From the NCBI GenBank assembly GCA_965238305.1, contig CBDEHK010000001.1, positions 1,984,001 through 2,048,000 of the forward strand: a stretch of 64,000 bases of DNA. The letters are read 5' to 3'. Positions 44,039-52,824 of the stretch are shown here, piece by piece. The notes beneath the pieces were generated by a model. That model ran no database searches, was not told the DNA's origin, and worked only from the letters and a program-made list of their open reading frames with translations. Both the position numbers and the translations under genes were made by a program. How positions within the stretch are numbered: position 1 is the first letter of the stretch; every line of letters begins with the position of its first letter. This DNA is from CBDCGJ01 sp965238305 (lineage in GTDB: Bacteria; Pseudomonadota; Alphaproteobacteria; GCA-2731375).

Positions 44039-45838
44039 ATGGCCACGTTTGTTCGCGCGTCTAGTTTTGTAATACTTTTTATCGGCTTTTTGGGCGCATT
44101 TGTTGTCTACCAATTTGTTAATGACGCACAACACGATAGTGCCCAAAAGAATTTCGATGAACGCGCGCAACAGATCGCTATAACGTTGGAGCGCAATGTT
44201 CGTCGCAGCGAATCTGCGCTAATTTCTCTGACCGGATTATTTTCGGCTTCCGACAAAATATCGCGCGAACAGTTCAAATCGTTCCTGTCCGTCGTACTAT
44301 CCGATCAGGTTGGGATTCAGGCACTTGAATGGATCCCACGGGTGTCCGACGGCGATCGTTTGGCGTTTGAAAAGGCTGCCGAGCGAGACGGTTTGTCAGG
44401 TTTCAGTTTCAGACAAGTCATCGATGGTGAAATGAAACCAGCCACAATGCGGGAAGAATATTTTCCAGTGTATTTTGTTGAACCGCTGGCGGGGAACAAA
44501 AAAGCACTTGGGTTTGATTTGGCCTCCAACAATGTGCGTAAAGCGGCACTCGACCGCGCCCGCGATACCGGCTCAGCTGTCAGTAGCGCCAGGATCACAC
44601 TCGTTCAGGAAACAGCTAAACAAGCGGGCGTACTGGTATTTTTGCCAATGTATCGCGATGGCGCTGTGCCTCGCACAATTTCGGAGCGGCGACTGTTTTT
44701 GAACGGCTTCGCCCTTGGTGTCTTTCGTATCGGAGATTTGCTCGAATCTTCGATTTTGACTTCCGCATGGGGCCAAGATCAGGTCATCGCGCTCTATGAC
44801 CTCGAGGATCAAAAACAAACCCAACCGTTGCACATCATCGGTAACAGCGGTAGCGGCGATCTGCCGACCAGGGAAGCCTTGCTGGCTCAACTGTCGTTTG
44901 ACCACATCGTCGAAATAGGTGGCCGCCAGTGGCAATTAGTCATTACGCCGAGAGGCGGAATACTGAGCAATGCGCAACCTTGGTTCGCTTGGCTTGCGGC
45001 TGCCTTAGTTTTGGTTGTCTTGTTGCTGACTGGATTTTTCACTCAATTGCTGATCCATCGCAAAGAAGACGCCGAAAACCAGGTTGTGGAACGGACAAAA
45101 GAGTTGCACCGGGTCAACGATAATCTGGAACATTCGCTAGAAGACCTGGCGAAGACAAACGAGGAGCTTGAGCAGTTCGCTTATGTTGCTTCACATGATC
45201 TGAAGGCGCCTTTGCGCGGTATCGACAATCTTGCCGGTTTTATTCAGGAAGACATCGGTGACCGGTTGGATGATGAATCAGAAAAGAATTTTGCCCTAAT
45301 GCAAAATCGCATACACAGGATGGAACGATTATTAGAAGACTTGTTGATTTATTCACGGGCCGGGCGAAAAGAAAACACGGTTGAGATTGTTGATTTGTCT
45401 GAACTGTTTAGTGACATCAAAGCCTTGGCGGCACCTCCTGAAGGCTTTGAAATTCAGGTTCAGGGTGACCTATGCACGCTGCAAGCCGCGCGTCCGCCGT
45501 TGCAGCAAGTACTCATGAATATTATCGGAAACGGTATTAAACATCATGACAATGAAACGGGCACAATTGTTGTCGAGGTTCAGGATACCCCTGAAAATGT
45601 GGTTTTTAGTATCAGCGATGACGGACCGGGCATTCCTGAGCGATTTCACGAACAGATCTTCAAGATGTTTCAAACGCTGAAACCGCGCGACGAATTGGAG
45701 GCTAGCGGGATGGGCTTGGCGGTAGTGAAAAAGGTTGTTGAATCTGTAAACGGCACAATCGACATCAAATCGACGGACGGCGCGCGCGGGACATGTTTCT
45801 CGCTCAGCTGGCCGAAATCAATAGGAATGCAAATGTGA
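44039..45838 (+). CDS. CHASE-domain sensor histidine kinase
   Basis: A 599-residue membrane kinase. TM1 (residues 7-27), a periplasmic CHASE domain about 60-240, TM2 near 315-340, then a coiled coil (NQVVERTKELHRVN) leads to the dimerisation box ASHDLKAPLRGID with phosphoacceptor H386, and the ATPase domain with N box IIGNGIKHHDN, G1 SDDGPGIP and G2 GMGLAVV. CHASE domains sense small ligands. The stop overlaps the next gene's ATG by one base (TGATG), so it is translated with the regulators downstream. Confidence 0.93.
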   Translation: MATFVRASSFVILFIGFLGAFVVYQFVNDAQHDSAQKNFDERAQQIAITLERNVRRSESALISLTGLFSASDKISREQFKSFLSVVLSDQVGIQALEWIPRVSDGDRLAFEKAAERDGLSGFSFRQVIDGEMKPATMREEYFPVYFVEPLAGNKKALGFDLASNNVRKAALDRARDTGSAVSSARITLVQETAKQAGVLVFLPMYRDGAVPRTISERRLFLNGFALGVFRIGDLLESSILTSAWGQDQVIALYDLEDQKQTQPLHIIGNSGSGDLPTREALLAQLSFDHIVEIGGRQWQLVITPRGGILSNAQPWFAWLAAALVLVVLLLTGFFTQLLIHRKEDAENQVVERTKELHRVNDNLEHSLEDLAKTNEELEQFAYVASHDLKAPLRGIDNLAGFIQEDIGDRLDDESEKNFALMQNRIHRMERLLEDLLIYSRAGRKENTVEIVDLSELFSDIKALAAPPEGFEIQVQGDLCTLQAARPPLQQVLMNIIGNGIKHHDNETGTIVVEVQDTPENVVFSISDDGPGIPERFHEQIFKMFQTLKPRDELEASGMGLAVVKKVVESVNGTIDIKSTDGARGTCFSLSWPKSIGMQM

Positions 45839-46266
45839 TGACCGGTCCAGAACTAACCATTCTTCTCGTCGAGGACGACGACGTCGACGTAATGGCTATG
45901 CAACGCGCTTTGAAAAAAAAGCGTGTTTTGAACTCAGTTACCATCGCCCGGGACGGCATCGAAGCCTGCGACCTTCTTCGCGGTGAGAATGGAAAAGAAA
46001 AAATAGCGCGACCATTCATCATCCTGCTTGACCTAAATATGCCGCGCATGAATGGGTTGGAGTTTTTAGACGTTATTCGAAACGACCCAAAACTCAACAA
46101 CCTGATTGTTTTTGTGTTGACGACCTCGAACTCCGACGAAGACAAATGCCGCGCTTACAAAAAGAACATTGCCGGATACATTTTGAAAGACAACTTGGGC
46201 GAGGGTTTCGTAACTGCGGTTTCGATGTTGGATTTGTACTGGAATATCGTGGAGATGCCGAAGTGA
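45838..46266 (+). CDS. Single-domain response regulator
   Basis: A 142-residue stand-alone receiver of the Rcp1-like group that commonly follows this kinase type. The acidic pocket is in VEDDDVD (12-18), the phosphorylation site is D65 in LLDLNMPRMNG, and the switch residues are in LTTSNSDED. It lacks an output domain, so it probably passes signal to the GGDEF protein or acts as a phosphate shuttle. The start at 45838 is set by the overlap with the kinase stop. Confidence 0.92.
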   Translation: MTGPELTILLVEDDDVDVMAMQRALKKKRVLNSVTIARDGIEACDLLRGENGKEKIARPFIILLDLNMPRMNGLEFLDVIRNDPKLNNLIVFVLTTSNSDEDKCRAYKKNIAGYILKDNLGEGFVTAVSMLDLYWNIVEMPK

Positions 46267-47219
46267 GCAACGACCGGCCGCTTGTCAATATTCTTGCGGT
46301 TGAAGACGATGATGTCGATCATTTGACGCTTGAGCGGGCGCTCAAAGGCGCAAAATTCGAGGTGCGGCTAGATCGGGCGCGAACCCTGGCGGAAGCCGAG
46401 GAGAAGCTGAATGATTCTAACACAGAGTGCCTTCTTCTCGATTATCGCCTTCCCGACGGTTCCGGTCTGGATTTGTTGTGTGGCGAAGGCTTTGCACCCT
46501 ACCTTGATGAAATGGCGATCATTATGCTGACCGGTGAAAATGATTTGAGTGTCGCTGTCGAAGCGATGAAAAATGGCGCTCACGATTATCTGCCAAAAAC
46601 CGATTTAAGCAGCGATACACTGACGATTGCGATCGACAAATCGCTTGAAACGATCACCTTAAAAAAGCAACTGAAGCAGTCCCAAGAACATATCGAAAAT
46701 CTCGCTTTCTTCGACAAATTGACTGCTCTACCGAATCGTCATGTTTTCGAAGATCGATTGAACCAGCTGATCAGTTTCGCTAAACGGGAAAAACAGATCT
46801 TCTATGTTGCTGTCTTAGATATGAATGGCTTCAAGGCAATAAATGACAATATGGGCCATTTGGCCGGCGATATTGTCCTGCAAGCCGTTGCGGACCGGCT
46901 GGCGTCTGTGATCAGAGATAGCGACACCGTCGCCAGATTTGGTGGCGACGAATTCGTGCTCCTGCTGCCCCAGGCTCAGCCGATGTTTGGTGCCGACGCG
47001 TTTTCAAACCGTGTCATCGACGCTGTTGCGGCCCCTATATCAATTGCTGGTGAACACGTTCAGGTGGGCGTCTCAATGGGTCTCAGCCAATATCCAATCC
47101 ATGGTGAAGATGCGGATGTGCTTGTTAAAGAAGCTGATCGTGCAATGTATCAAGCAAAAAAGAGCGGCAGCGGCTGGTGTCTGGCCGGTGCCACGGCATC
47201 ATCGCGGTCGATTTCTTAG
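46263..47219 (+). CDS. Response regulator with GGDEF diguanylate cyclase output
   Basis: A 318-residue protein with receiver domain (D60 in LLDYRLPDGSG) and a GGDEF domain whose active site is intact (GGDEF at 227-231 in RFGGDEFVLLLPQ), so it should make cyclic di-GMP on phosphorylation. An inhibitory RxxD site is not evident just before GGDEF (RDSD at -12 region, VIRDSDTVARF, could serve). GTG at 46263 overlaps the preceding stop as GTGA. The three genes form one coupled phosphorelay to c-di-GMP. Confidence 0.92.
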   Translation: MSNDRPLVNILAVEDDDVDHLTLERALKGAKFEVRLDRARTLAEAEEKLNDSNTECLLLDYRLPDGSGLDLLCGEGFAPYLDEMAIIMLTGENDLSVAVEAMKNGAHDYLPKTDLSSDTLTIAIDKSLETITLKKQLKQSQEHIENLAFFDKLTALPNRHVFEDRLNQLISFAKREKQIFYVAVLDMNGFKAINDNMGHLAGDIVLQAVADRLASVIRDSDTVARFGGDEFVLLLPQAQPMFGADAFSNRVIDAVAAPISIAGEHVQVGVSMGLSQYPIHGEDADVLVKEADRAMYQAKKSGSGWCLAGATASSRSIS

Positions 47220-47761
47220 ATTTCTCCTTCTGAGCCATGTGGGTTCAGAATATGCTGTTGAATAGCGTCCATGGTCGATCGTGCCCGCGCCTTCAGGCCG
47301 TCATCGGTGGCGCTGGAGACTGGATGCTCAATAACACCGAAATCATAATCCGGCATGCCAAGCACGCGGCTCATCAATTCGGCGGCGCTAACAAAATTCG
47401 AAGTCATCACAGCAAGGGCTGGGACACCCGCACGTTCAGCAATCACGGCATCATGCAAACTGCACGATGAACAGCTGCCTCAGTCGCCAAGACCTGATAT
47501 CATCGCGTCCCATTGCGGTATTTCGTCTGCGATATGGGGGTCCGCCGGGGCGCTGTAGTTCGATTTTGTGCGCACGACGATTTCCGCGACACCAAGCTCC
47601 TCCCGCAGCATTTGGTCTAAATAACTAAAAAAGCCCTTTGTGCCTTCTTTGCCGTTAGAAATGAAACCGACGGTTTTCCCCTGCAACGAGGTCAATCTAG
47701 GGGCGGGATTACCCAATGCAGCATTGCTTTCACTGCTGGGATCCAAAACTTGAAATGTCAT
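47216..47761 (-). CDS. UGSC-family selenoprotein with in-frame UGA (Sec94)
   Basis: The frame from ATG 47761 (AAAGGA 5 bases upstream) runs to a TGA at 47480-47482 and continues in phase to TAA at 47216, giving a 181-residue protein with GLGD-U-GSCSSCSLHDAV at the junction. This U-G-S-C motif names the UGSC (seleno)protein family. The first half has a flavodoxin-like or thiol-enzyme start (KTVGFISNGKEGTKGF), and AERAGVPALAVMTSNF follows the motif. tRNA-Sec is encoded just upstream, on the same strand. A redox or reductase role is inferred from Sec/Cys pairing. Its end overlaps the convergent GGDEF gene by 4 bases. Confidence 0.92.
47449..47469 (-). promoter_or_regulatory. Bacterial SECIS hairpin of the UGSC gene
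   Basis: CATCGTGCA-GTT-TGCATGATG forms a 9-pair stem (one G-T) with loop GTT, starting 11 bases after the UGA. The loop begins 20 bases downstream with G first. Both values match known bacterial SECIS geometry, and the hairpin lies within the coding sequence as expected. Confidence 0.8.
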
Positions 47762-47792
47762 TCCGGTCCTTTCCGTTCCGAATGTATAAATA

Positions 47793-48848
47793 TTATGGGT
47801 TGGGTGGTTCGCAGTCGACACAGGCGCCGATGGCCATAGTGACGGCGTGGCTTTTGTGTCCCAACCAAGGCGGGATAATCGCACCGAAACCACCGGCCGG
47901 TCCGCCTGCGGCTATTACTAACAATTGATCAGGACTGTCCATTGCCGGGTAGACCGTATCGCCGCGATCTCTGACCACTGCGCCTTTACCCACCTCCGCC
48001 CATTCGCTGCGCCGAATACGAGCGCGATCATGAATAAATTCCTGGATATTTTGTTTCGTCCAGCCTGCCTTTTGCAGATGTTGCCGCAACTGCTGGGGAA
48101 TAATGATGGCGTAGTTGCCGGGCCAGATCGAATAGTGACGCATATTGGCCCGCATTTCGGCGGCGAAGGTTTCCAGGATTTCTTTTGGTTCTGTGGTCCA
48201 TTCGTTCATGATCTGACGTGGCGCCCCGGCCGCCATCACGGTTACAGCGGAAGCTTATTTCGGGATATCGTTTTGTTCGGCCAAACTAAGCCAGCTAGTG
48301 TCCTCTTCATCTTCCGCCAGACAATAACTAATTTTTCCCGGATGGCCGATCGTCGAGCGATCGATGCCGCCCGGCCGGACGTCTAACACATTGATTAGGA
48401 TTAGCCGCAAGGCCCGGCCGATGACCATAGTGGCGCGATCGCTTGAGCCCAACGCATTGAAGGTTGGGCTGGTATTGAGTTCGAGGCGAATAGGACCGTT
48501 TAAGATTGTGAGCACGGCACATCCACCGGTGCTCGCGGTGGCGCCATGGAGTAAAAACTCAGGCTGCAGCATAGCTGTCACGGCCGTTACCACGGCAGGG
48601 AAATGCATTGGCAGACACCCCGCCATAACCGCATTAATCGCCAACTTTTCGGCGGTGATAGGCCGCTCGCGCACCGGTTCGACGCCAATCAGTTCGTCCG
48701 GCCCCAACATCACCCAGTCCAGGCATTGCGCGACGGTTTCCGCTGTAGGCGGAACAATTGGCAGGCCATCGGTCCAGCCTTGGCTATGATAGAATTCCTG
48801 CACCGCGGCGATATCGTCGAGTTCATGAACTTTTGAAGCAAGTTGCAA
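47793..48848 (-). pseudogene. Partner gene of the UGSC selenoprotein, split by an in-frame TAA
   Basis: One frame of 352 codons from ATG 48848 is interrupted only by TAA at 48255-48257 (codon 198); the two parts, 197 and ~148 residues, otherwise continue without a phase change. The first begins with GWTDGLPIVPPT and NAVMAGC and ends in GHPGKISYCLAEDEED; the second resumes with ASAVTVMAAGAP and holds GPAGGFGAIIPPWLG and CVDCEPP. In relatives as I recall them these regions are one protein encoded beside UGSC genes. Either a nonsense mutation, a sequencing error, or two genes. The second part has an in-frame ATG at 48239 but no convincing ribosome-binding site. Function unknown. Confidence 0.7.
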
Positions 48849-48884
48849 TGGAATTTCACTTTCTATTGGCGGAACGTTTTATAT

Positions 48885-48980
48885 TGGCGGAAGAGAGTGG
48901 GAGTCGAACCCACCGGGCACGCTTAGCGCCCCCCAACGGGTTTGAAGCCCGCGCGCGCCACCGGGCCGCGATTCCCTTCC
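48885..48980 (-). tRNA. selC: tRNA-Sec (anticodon UCA)
   Basis: A 96-base tRNA with encoded CCA. It has the SelC hallmarks: 8-bp acceptor stem (GGAAGGGA with TCTCTTCC, one G-T pair), discriminator G, long extra arm (GGGCGC ... GCGTGCCC), T arm GTGGG-TTCGACT-CCCAC, and anticodon loop CTTCAAA with TCA at 48943-48945. It closely resembles E. coli selC by eye. It lies 36 bases upstream of the UGSC partner gene on the same strand. No selA, selB or selD is in the window. Confidence 0.96.
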
Positions 48981-48998
48981 ATTAGTTAGGCAAAAGCT

Positions 48999-49027
48999 AT
49001 CCTAGAGAGCAACAACGCGAAGGTCAA
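48999..49027 (-). promoter_or_regulatory. Sigma-70-type promoter of selC
   Basis: On the minus strand TTGACC (49027-49022), 17-base spacer, then TAGGAT (49004-48999). The tRNA starts 18 bases after the -10 box. The same promoter could feed the selenoprotein genes downstream because no terminator is seen after selC. Confidence 0.65.
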
Positions 49028-49042
49028 TTTACCGCCTAAAAA

Positions 49043-49426
49043 CTATTTTGCTTGGCCAAATATCCAGCTATTCGGATCGGGTACAGCGGTACCGGCGCTG
49101 ATCCATTTCATGCCCTTGACGCAACGGACAATCATCCAAATGAGCAAAACCAGTAAAACCAACAAACCAATTCCAAGTGCTGCAATTAGAATGCCGCCGA
49201 CAATGCTGCCAACCAGCATGATCCAGAATGTACGGATTTGGAAGGTATAGTGGCTTTTTACCCATTCCGGCGCGTCGCCGCGATTGACATAGGCGATGAT
49301 CACACCAACCAATGCGGTGATACCGACAAGAACGGACACAATATAGAGAATATAGACGATATTGGCGGTGCTACCCTCTTGAGCGTTGCCGCCGGTCGTC
49401 TGTGGGACTTGGTCTTGATCTGTCAT
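49043..49426 (-). CDS. DUF4870/Tic20-like small membrane protein
   Basis: A 127-residue protein with a polar N terminus and three hydrophobic segments (near 22-44, 60-80 and 80-100). YVNRGDAPEWVKSHYTFQIRTFW is the conserved segment of DUF4870-type proteins, whose role is unknown. ATG at 49426 has GGAGG 8 bases upstream and is preferred to 49444. It lies upstream of selC on the same strand but ends 16 bases before the selC promoter. Confidence 0.82.
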   Translation of the reverse strand: MTDQDQVPQTTGGNAQEGSTANIVYILYIVSVLVGITALVGVIIAYVNRGDAPEWVKSHYTFQIRTFWIMLVGSIVGGILIAALGIGLLVLLVLLIWMIVRCVKGMKWISAGTAVPDPNSWIFGQAK

Positions 49427-49598
49427 GGCTTCATCCTCCAACATCAGAAGTAAACAACAAAACCGATACCGCAGTGAATTATGCCAATGCGCCGAATTTA
49501 CTGCAAGTTTAAGGCTGCCCTTGCCGTCGAGCTATGTCCTCCTGTAAGCAAGTGCGCAATCGGAACTAGTTCGATGGATAATTGGAAGGACGGTTATT

Positions 49599-50402
49599 TT
49601 GATACGTTTAAAAGGGAAAAAAGCGATTGTGACGGGTGCGGCGAGCGGCATCGGACGCGCCACGGCAATATTATTTGCCGCTGAGGGGGCGCAAGTCCTT
49701 GCCGCCGATCTGGCGCCGGAAGTGAACGATACAGTGGCGGAAATCGTCGAATCAGGGGGACGAGCGATTGCGGTGCAAGCTGACGCGGCGGATGATCAAG
49801 CGGTTGCCGAACTGGTCGAAAGTTGTGTTTTGAATTTTGGCGGCATTGACGTTGCTTACGCAAATGCCGGCATTGTTGGTCCGGTCGGTCCGATCTTCGA
49901 ACAGCAAGCGGACGACTGGATGAAGTTATTGCGAGTGAACCTAATTAGCGGTTTTCTGATGCTGAAATATGCCGGCAAGCGGATGTCGGATCAGGGCCAA
50001 GGCTCGATCATCCTAACCGCTTCGGTGGCGGGTTTGCGGGCGAATGCGGGGCCGTTGGCCTATAGCGCCTCGAAAGCCGGCGTCATCAACATGGCGCAGA
50101 CGGCGGCTCACGATTTTTTCGGCACCGGTGTGCGGGTCAACGCGATTTGTCCCGGCCTGATCGAAACCGGTATGACGAAGCCAACATTTGATGGTGCTCG
50201 GGAACGTGGGACGGAACACAAAATCGGCCAGATCAACCCGCTGCAGCGTGGCGGTCAACCGACGGAGATCGCCAACATGGCCTGCTTTCTGGCCAGCGAT
50301 GATGCCAGCTACGTCAATGGTCAGGCGATACCGGTCGACGGCGGTCTTTCCTGCTCATTGCCCTTCGTCCCCAACCGCCGCCCGCGCCCATTTAAGATCT
50401 AA
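49599..50402 (+). CDS. Short-chain dehydrogenase/reductase
   Basis: A 267-residue classical SDR. Cofactor loop TGAASGIG (12-19), NAG (89-91), and the catalytic S142, Y155, K159 (YSASK) are present; D37 after the second strand favours NAD. The C terminus has PVDGGLSCS. It starts at TTG with AAGGA 8 bases upstream. The substrate is not readable. It ends about 90 bases before the convergent ligase gene, a stretch with a weak AATATC/GATATT hairpin. Confidence 0.9.
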   Translation: MIRLKGKKAIVTGAASGIGRATAILFAAEGAQVLAADLAPEVNDTVAEIVESGGRAIAVQADAADDQAVAELVESCVLNFGGIDVAYANAGIVGPVGPIFEQQADDWMKLLRVNLISGFLMLKYAGKRMSDQGQGSIILTASVAGLRANAGPLAYSASKAGVINMAQTAAHDFFGTGVRVNAICPGLIETGMTKPTFDGARERGTEHKIGQINPLQRGGQPTEIANMACFLASDDASYVNGQAIPVDGGLSCSLPFVPNRRPRPFKI

Positions 50403-50493
50403 GCGAATATCCACAAAGATATTGGATACTTTTTGCGAACCAATATTACATTTATTACGGTACGTTTTGTCTGAGAATAAGTGCCTGATACAT

Positions 50494-51891
50494 TTATGAG
50501 AGGTCGGAGACGAATTCCTCGTATTTGTCGCCGGGTCGCCGGATCATTTCGTCGACATAGTTTAGGCGAATGTTCAGATCGTATTCAAAACGATCAGCGA
50601 AATATTGGCGAATGGCGCGTTCTTCCGCCGCAGTCAGGGCGCGTTCCATGTGAAGTGAAAGGCGTAATTCCGTCGCTGCGGTTTGGCGAACTTGGAACTG
50701 CTTTATTGGCGCCAGTCGGGTGATGCCATTGATGCTGGTGGGGAAGCGGCGCTCTCCGTTCGGCAGGACCAGGGCGCTGCGGTATCGTCCCATGATTTCC
50801 TCGATGACTGGCAGCGTTCGCCCACAATTACAGACGGTACCCATTCTGGCGTAATCACCTATGGCATAGCGAATAAGTGGACCACCATAATTTTGCAGCG
50901 CCGTGACAACGACTTTGCCCACTTCACCGACTTCCACCGGTTGCCCTAAATCATCCACGACTTCACACAACACATGTTCGGATTGCACATGTAACTTGCC
51001 CGCTTCGGCGCATTGACTGGCGATTAGTCCAATCTCCATGGCGCTATAATTATTATAGATTTTAATGTCCCAGGCGGTTTCGATTTCGCCCCGCATCTCC
51101 TCGGTTAAACATTCGCCGAAAGTAGTCGCGTCAATTAGTCCAACCGGCTTTCCCCGTTGTTGTTCGGACAAGCGAACGAGTTCCAGGAGTACCCCCGGCC
51201 GGGTTTGCAGATAGTGCGGATCAAGGTCCAATAATTGCCGCAGAACCGTTTCAAGTGGCTGGTTCAACTTGATCCTAATTGAAGGGCCGCTATTGGGAAG
51301 CCAAGACCAGGAACGGCGTTCCGATCGCTCGTCCTCGGATAGTGGTCGCATGCTGGCGTAGCTCCCGTAGGGGTCGCGGCCCTGCCAACGATGGGCACGG
51401 TAGCTCATCGCGCGATTGAACATAGCGGTTTTCCGGGTTGTAATAGCCGTAATCGGTAGACCTGTTGAGCCGCTTGTTGACACTTCGTGCGTCGGGCTAT
51501 GTCCCGCCGGTAATTTCACCGTCATCGCATCCCGACCGGCGCTTTGTAGGTCGCTACGTGTGAGTACGGGTAATTTCGTGAAATCGGACATCGTCAGGGC
51601 ACCAAGTTTCAGTTCCTTCACCGAGGTCAGGCGATCGCGGTAAAGAGGTACGTATTTGGCCGCATGAGTAATCAGCTGTTGAATTTGCCGCAGTTGGTGT
51701 TCAGTTATTTTTTCAATCGGCCACCTTTCCGTATCGTCGAGCTGCAACTGCAGCGAAAGCGCCGCCATTGACGTCGGGTTGGCGAGCGTCGGCCATTCGA
51801 CATGGCTATTTCGGTGACTACCGGAAATAGTCGGCTTGCCCTTTTTCACGCGCAGGCGCGGACCGCTTACAACTGTTTTCCTGTCAGTCAC
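50494..51891 (-). CDS. PaaK-like adenylate-forming enzyme
   Basis: A 465-residue ANL-superfamily ligase of the phenylacetate-CoA ligase/F390 synthetase type. The AMP-binding loop STSGSTGLP lies near residue 145, with RTLPVIEEIMGR and GERRFPTSI near the C-terminal domain. It probably activates a carboxylate, here of unknown identity, as CoA thioester or acyl-AMP. Last gene of a tightly spaced four-gene run (17 bases after the LLM gene). Confidence 0.85.
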   Translation of the reverse strand: MTDRKTVVSGPRLRVKKGKPTISGSHRNSHVEWPTLANPTSMAALSLQLQLDDTERWPIEKITEHQLRQIQQLITHAAKYVPLYRDRLTSVKELKLGALTMSDFTKLPVLTRSDLQSAGRDAMTVKLPAGHSPTHEVSTSGSTGLPITAITTRKTAMFNRAMSYRAHRWQGRDPYGSYASMRPLSEDERSERRSWSWLPNSGPSIRIKLNQPLETVLRQLLDLDPHYLQTRPGVLLELVRLSEQQRGKPVGLIDATTFGECLTEEMRGEIETAWDIKIYNNYSAMEIGLIASQCAEAGKLHVQSEHVLCEVVDDLGQPVEVGEVGKVVVTALQNYGGPLIRYAIGDYARMGTVCNCGRTLPVIEEIMGRYRSALVLPNGERRFPTSINGITRLAPIKQFQVRQTAATELRLSLHMERALTAAEERAIRQYFADRFEYDLNIRLNYVDEMIRRPGDKYEEFVSDLS

Positions 51892-51908
51892 GCAGCACCT
51901 AAATCTTG

Positions 51909-52817
51909 TTATGCAAAGGCCTCAAACATCTGCTCAAAGGCTTTAAACTGATTGCCTTGAGCGGAAGAGGGGACCAGGATCGGTGTCTTGATGCCGGCGT
52001 CGTACCAGGCTTCAACTTCATCGCGAATATGCGACGCGCTGCCGAACAAGGTGCAATCGGCCAGCCACTTGTCGCTTAAACAATCGGGAATACGGTCGAA
52101 TGCTTTGTTGGCGACAGCGATTTCGACCGCCTCCATTTCTTCGACGTAACCGGCTTCCTTCCAGTAATTGCGGTAATTTGGCAATTGCACATAGTTGCTC
52201 AAGGTACGCCGGTTAACGGCTTTCGCCGCTTCAATATCGTCGTCGATACAGGTTGGGATCATGTTGGCGATATAGAATTCATCCGACTGTCGTTGCGCTT
52301 CGCTCAGAACCGCCAATGATTCCCCCATATGTGAGCGCGACCCATTGGCGAAAACCATGCCCTCACCGATTTCGCCGGCCAGGGCGATCATCTTTTTGCG
52401 TAAGGTTGCCAGGATAATCGGCGGCAGCGCGCCAACCCGTTCAGCAGCGCGCAGTTCGCCAACATAGTTCCGCATATCGGTGAGTGGCTTGCCAGCTTGC
52501 ACGCCCATGCGTTTGATTGCCGGTGCATGACTGACCCCGATGCCGAAGCGGAAACGGCCACCGGAAATTTCCTGGATGAAGGCGGCACTTTGCGCCATGT
52601 CGATCACCGGGCGGAAATAAATTGGCATGATTGAGGTGGCGATGGGGATGCTCTCTGTCGCCATCGCTATCGCCACACATAGCGACATGCTGTCGGACAT
52701 GCTAGGACAATAAACGCCGGTGAAGCCGCTTTTTTCGACCTGCTGGGCCAGTTCGATCATGGCTTTACGACGGCCCGGAACGGCGGCCATGGAAACGGCG
52801 GGGAGTTGACCACTCAT
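51909..52817 (-). CDS. LLM-class (luciferase-like) flavin-dependent oxidoreductase
   Basis: A 302-residue TIM-barrel protein of the bacterial luciferase/F420 superfamily. VEKSGFTGVYCPSMSDSMSL and GGRFRFGIGVSHAPAIKRMG are the characteristic early strands and the flavin loop; SKYEAL-like C-terminal helix carries DEVEAWYDAGIKTPIL. These enzymes use FMNH2 or F420 with O2 or as dehydrogenases. It lies 7 bases downstream of agmatinase and belongs to that operon. Confidence 0.87.
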   Translation of the reverse strand: MSGQLPAVSMAAVPGRRKAMIELAQQVEKSGFTGVYCPSMSDSMSLCVAIAMATESIPIATSIMPIYFRPVIDMAQSAAFIQEISGGRFRFGIGVSHAPAIKRMGVQAGKPLTDMRNYVGELRAAERVGALPPIILATLRKKMIALAGEIGEGMVFANGSRSHMGESLAVLSEAQRQSDEFYIANMIPTCIDDDIEAAKAVNRRTLSNYVQLPNYRNYWKEAGYVEEMEAVEIAVANKAFDRIPDCLSDKWLADCTLFGSASHIRDEVEAWYDAGIKTPILVPSSAQGNQFKAFEQMFEAFA

Positions 52818-52824
52818 AGTTTAC

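Noticed and set aside
47216..47458. Separate 80-codon gene after the UGSC UGA
   Set aside because: Its assumed start falls inside the SECIS hairpin, and GSC immediately follows the UGA as in the UGSC motif.
48255..48257. UAA as a recoded amino acid
   Set aside because: TAA ends many intact genes here, including the UGSC gene itself, so mutation or two genes are simpler explanations.
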